From: Nocardioides sp. Root240
Lineage (GTDB): Bacteria; Actinomycetota; Actinomycetes; Propionibacteriales; Nocardioidaceae
NCBI RefSeq assembly: GCF_001428825.1
Contig: NZ_LMIT01000009.1
Span: 104,992-168,991 of the forward strand
Reading direction: 5' to 3'
DNA: 64,000 nt
Under the pieces are notes generated by a model. It was not told the origin of the DNA and did not search any database. It worked only from the letters and a program-made list of their open reading frames with translations. Below are positions 62,035 through 64,000 of the stretch, piece by piece (within the stretch, counting starts at the first letter, position 1; each line of letters begins with the position of its first letter). Made by a program: the position numbers and the translations under genes.

Positions 62035-63501
62035 TCAGGCGCAGCCGCGGGCCAGTCGCTCGAGGCGGGCCTGGAGGCCGGGCGGGGCCTTGTCGGCGGC
62101 CAGCTCGGCGAGGGACAGCTCGTGGACGGCCGCGTCGGCGTAGCAGCGCACGAACGACTTCTGCAGGCCCGCCGTCGGCAGGACCTGGACCGCGACCTGG
62201 GCGCGGGTGAGGGCCAGCTGCAGCGCGTCCTCCGAGCCGCCGGTGCCGCGGCGGGCCCGCTTGCCGGGGTCGCAGGACTCCAGCCGGAGTCCCGTGCCCT
62301 GCTGGGTGACCTTCGACGTACCGCGAGGGCTGCCGGCCACCCAGGCGCGCAGCGCGCCCCTCAGCTCGGTGACGTCACGACGGCTGTCGCCGACGTAGTC
62401 GATCCGCACGCAGGTGCGCCCGGCCTGCTCGTAGGCGACGTAGGCGTCACCGCCCCAGCCGTCGGCGGCGGTGAGCGCGACCTTCGGGGGGATCCGCTCG
62501 GCGAGGACGTAGAGCCAGGACGGGGAGCCGAAGGTGCCGGAGTCGAATTCCTTCGCCCCCTCGGGGACGTCGGGCTCGTCGACGGGCCACGCGGCCTGCC
62601 GGTCGGCGACCGCGATCCACGGGTCGACCAGGCCCTCCTCGCTGGTCGGCGGGCTGGTGAACAGCGAGTCGACCGCACCCTTGCCGTCGAGCTGGATCGC
62701 CAGCGCGAGCAGTGCGTCGCCCATGACGTACGGCGAGCTCGTCAGCGTGGTCAGGAACGCGGGCACCTTGGCGAGGTCCTTGCGCGCCTGCCGCGACTCC
62801 TTCGCCTGCTCCCGGGCGAGAGCCTTGCGCTCGGCGGCCGGGAGCGTCCTGGCCCAGTCGTCCTCGACCCGGCTGGCGTCGCCCTCGACGATCGCCTGCC
62901 ACATGGCGGCGGCGCTGCTGTCGTCGTCGGCCTCGTGCTCCTCCGACTTCTCCTCGAGGTCGAAGTGCTGGTCCTGGAGCACGTGGGTGAGCTCGTGGAC
63001 GAGCGTCGAGCGGACGGCCGGCGTGAGCTCGGTGCCCCGCATCCGGATCCGCTTGTCCTCATAGTCGTAGAGCCCGATGACCCCGCCGGCGGCGAGGTCG
63101 TTGCTGGCCTTCAGCAGGTCGACGTCGGCGTCGAGCAGGCCGAGCGCGCGCATCATGGCCTCGGTCTGCCGGATCTCCTCGCGGTCCTCGTCGGTCAGCT
63201 CGGAGTCGTCGGAGGTGACCTCCTGGTCGAACTCCTCGTCGGTGAGGAAGTCGACGTGGACGGGGTGCTCGAACTCGAGCCCGCGCTGCTTCTCGACCAC
63301 CTCGACGTACGGCACGACCCGCGAGTCCCACGCGTCGGGGTAGTCGGGGCCGCGCTGCATCCACCACACGCCGAAGGCGACGGCGGAGCCGACCAGCAGC
63401 AGGCCCGCGACGAGCAGGGCGATCGTCTTGTGGCGGCCGCGGCGCGGCGGCTCGACCCACTGCACCTGCCCGTCGGGGAGCGGTGGGTACAGGTCGGTCA
63501 A
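62035..63501 (-). CDS. membrane-anchored HExxH metallopeptidase-like protein, TTG start
   Basis: 488 residues from a TTG at 63501 that overlaps the TetR stop as TTGA. A short cytoplasmic start is followed by one membrane helix (TIALLVAGLLLVGSAVAFGV, about residues 27-46). The exported part contains RSTLVHELTHVLQDQHFDLE near residue 165-180, an HExxH zinc site, with later acidic helices (SEEHEADDDSSAAAMWQAIV). The C-terminal part is unassigned. A neutral zinc peptidase is likely; not seen in a named family by eye. Convergent with cimA. Confidence 0.85.
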   Translation of the reverse strand: MTDLYPPLPDGQVQWVEPPRRGRHKTIALLVAGLLLVGSAVAFGVWWMQRGPDYPDAWDSRVVPYVEVVEKQRGLEFEHPVHVDFLTDEEFDQEVTSDDSELTDEDREEIRQTEAMMRALGLLDADVDLLKASNDLAAGGVIGLYDYEDKRIRMRGTELTPAVRSTLVHELTHVLQDQHFDLEEKSEEHEADDDSSAAAMWQAIVEGDASRVEDDWARTLPAAERKALAREQAKESRQARKDLAKVPAFLTTLTSSPYVMGDALLALAIQLDGKGAVDSLFTSPPTSEEGLVDPWIAVADRQAAWPVDEPDVPEGAKEFDSGTFGSPSWLYVLAERIPPKVALTAADGWGGDAYVAYEQAGRTCVRIDYVGDSRRDVTELRGALRAWVAGSPRGTSKVTQQGTGLRLESCDPGKRARRGTGGSEDALQLALTRAQVAVQVLPTAGLQKSFVRCYADAAVHELSLAELAADKAPPGLQARLERLARGCA

Positions 63502-64000
63502 GGGGTTCCCTCCACGATGCGGTGCACGAGCTCGGTCCAGCCGGCGAGCACCTGGTCCTCGGACATGCCCCCGTGGTCGATCTGCTGGCGCAGCACCGGC
63601 ACGGAGAGCGGGGCGATCAGGGCGGTGGCGAGGTAGTTGAGGTTGCCGGGCACACCGAGCTGGCCCAGGAGCAGGCGCACGTGCATGCTCGCGAACCCGA
63701 GCACGGCGTGGTTCTCGCCCCACGTGCGGCCGGCGGCCTCGATCAGCGCGGCCTGGTCGAGGTGCAGCCGGAGCCGGGACGCGCCGAACGCGATCAACCG
63801 GTCCATCGGCGGCGCGCCGGGCCCCAGCGGCGGGGGACCGCTGATCACGCCGGCCTGCCACTCCTCCTCGCGGTGGTTGAGCAGCGAGGCCATCAGGCCC
63901 TCGCGGCTGCCGAAGCGACGAAACACCGTGCCCTTGCCGACGCCCGCCCTCGTCGCCACCGCGTCCATGGTCAACGCAGCGACGCCGCACCCGCCCATCA
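63498..64000 (-). CDS. TetR family regulator, N-terminus cut by window edge
   Basis: 166 residues visible. The HTH second half is seen at once, ALTMDAVATRAGVGKGTVFR then RFGSREGLMASLL, so the first helix lies beyond base 64000 and the in-frame ATG at 63998 is internal. The ligand domain contains GASRLRLHLDQAALIEAAGR and LLGQLGVPGNLNYLATALIA. Its stop overlaps the TTG of the metallopeptidase-like gene, so both are one operon and the regulator may control it. Confidence 0.85.
   Translation of the reverse strand, partial: MGGCGVAALTMDAVATRAGVGKGTVFRRFGSREGLMASLLNHREEEWQAGVISGPPPLGPGAPPMDRLIAFGASRLRLHLDQAALIEAAGRTWGENHAVLGFASMHVRLLLGQLGVPGNLNYLATALIAPLSVPVLRQQIDHGGMSEDQVLAGWTELVHRIVEGTP

Noticed and set aside
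62035..63990. Fusion of the metallopeptidase-like protein with a further 160 residues to 63990
   Set aside because: The extra part overlaps the TetR gene and is low-complexity shadow; the TTG at 63501 overlapping the TetR stop explains the gene boundary.

Overview
The window is high-GC, densely packed DNA with many GTG and some TTG starts and frequent 4-base stop/start overlaps. It carries a PknG-type kinase, a SARP/AfsR-like regulator, a DUF6907 protein, an IdeR-type iron box and a long-form SerA. This points to an actinobacterial chromosome, most likely Nocardioidaceae (Nocardioides-like); the genus is inferred from gene content only. I found no rRNA, tRNA, transposase, CRISPR array, phage gene or replication origin. 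Coding density is near 95 percent, and the only gene-poor stretch over 300 bases (48986-49447) looks like a structured regulatory leader.

Layout. 1-3.5 kb: partial secreted beta-propeller-like protein, BNR-repeat protein, SRPBCC protein. 3.5-8.8 kb: two different dihydroxy-acid dehydratases (ilvD) in tandem, a pyridoxamine-oxidase-fold protein and a GNAT acetyltransferase. 8.8-15.1 kb: TetR regulator and divergent membrane protein, GDSL lipase, VOC protein, LysR regulator, secreted SurE-like phosphatase, CHAD protein. 15.1-18.7 kb: ilvB-ilvN-ilvC behind a leader-peptide attenuator. 18.7-23.6 kb: small genes, an ABC exporter pair, a DsbA-like protein and a MaoC-like hydratase. 23.6-27.6 kb: a five-gene MoxR/DUF58/DUF4129 operon. 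27.6-31.0 kb: efeU-efeO-efeB iron uptake behind an iron box. 31-35 kb: serA, then a MocR regulator divergent from a YczE-type membrane protein.

35.0-47.4 kb: ten genes in one direction, nearly all overlapping by 4 bases: TelA, an XpaC-like small protein, a CbxX-type AAA+ ATPase, a four-TM sensor (GlnX-like), an amino-acid binding lipoprotein (GlnH-like), an unrecognised coiled-coil protein, PknG with duplicated N-terminal Cys4 modules, a PP2C phosphatase with zinc ribbons, a von Willebrand A protein and a zinc-ribbon FHA protein. The glnX-glnH-pknG core is known in mycobacteria as an amino-acid-sensing kinase pathway. Here it is fused into one operon with its likely phosphatase, phosphopeptide reader and Ter/TelA-type partners. 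I consider this the most interesting system in the window.

47.4-54 kb: SDR, methyltransferase, a second leader-peptide region followed by leuB and ilvE, then a DrrAB-like ABC exporter preceded by inverted copies of a dispersed repeat. 54-64 kb: a SARP/NB-ARC regulator on the minus strand, a lipoprotein, small proteins, a membrane Ser/Thr kinase, citramalate synthase (cimA), a membrane-anchored HExxH protein and a TetR regulator cut by the right edge.

The unifying metabolic theme is branched-chain amino acid synthesis (ilvD x2, ilvBNC, leuB, ilvE, cimA), scattered among unrelated genes. Two separate upstream leaders encode tiny peptides rich in Leu/Val/Ile codons and can form alternative RNA pairings. 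Three families of short dispersed repeats also occur: a 26-36 bp palindrome, a roughly 43-bp element with one copy inside a reading frame, and a roughly 87-bp element lying exactly between convergent genes.
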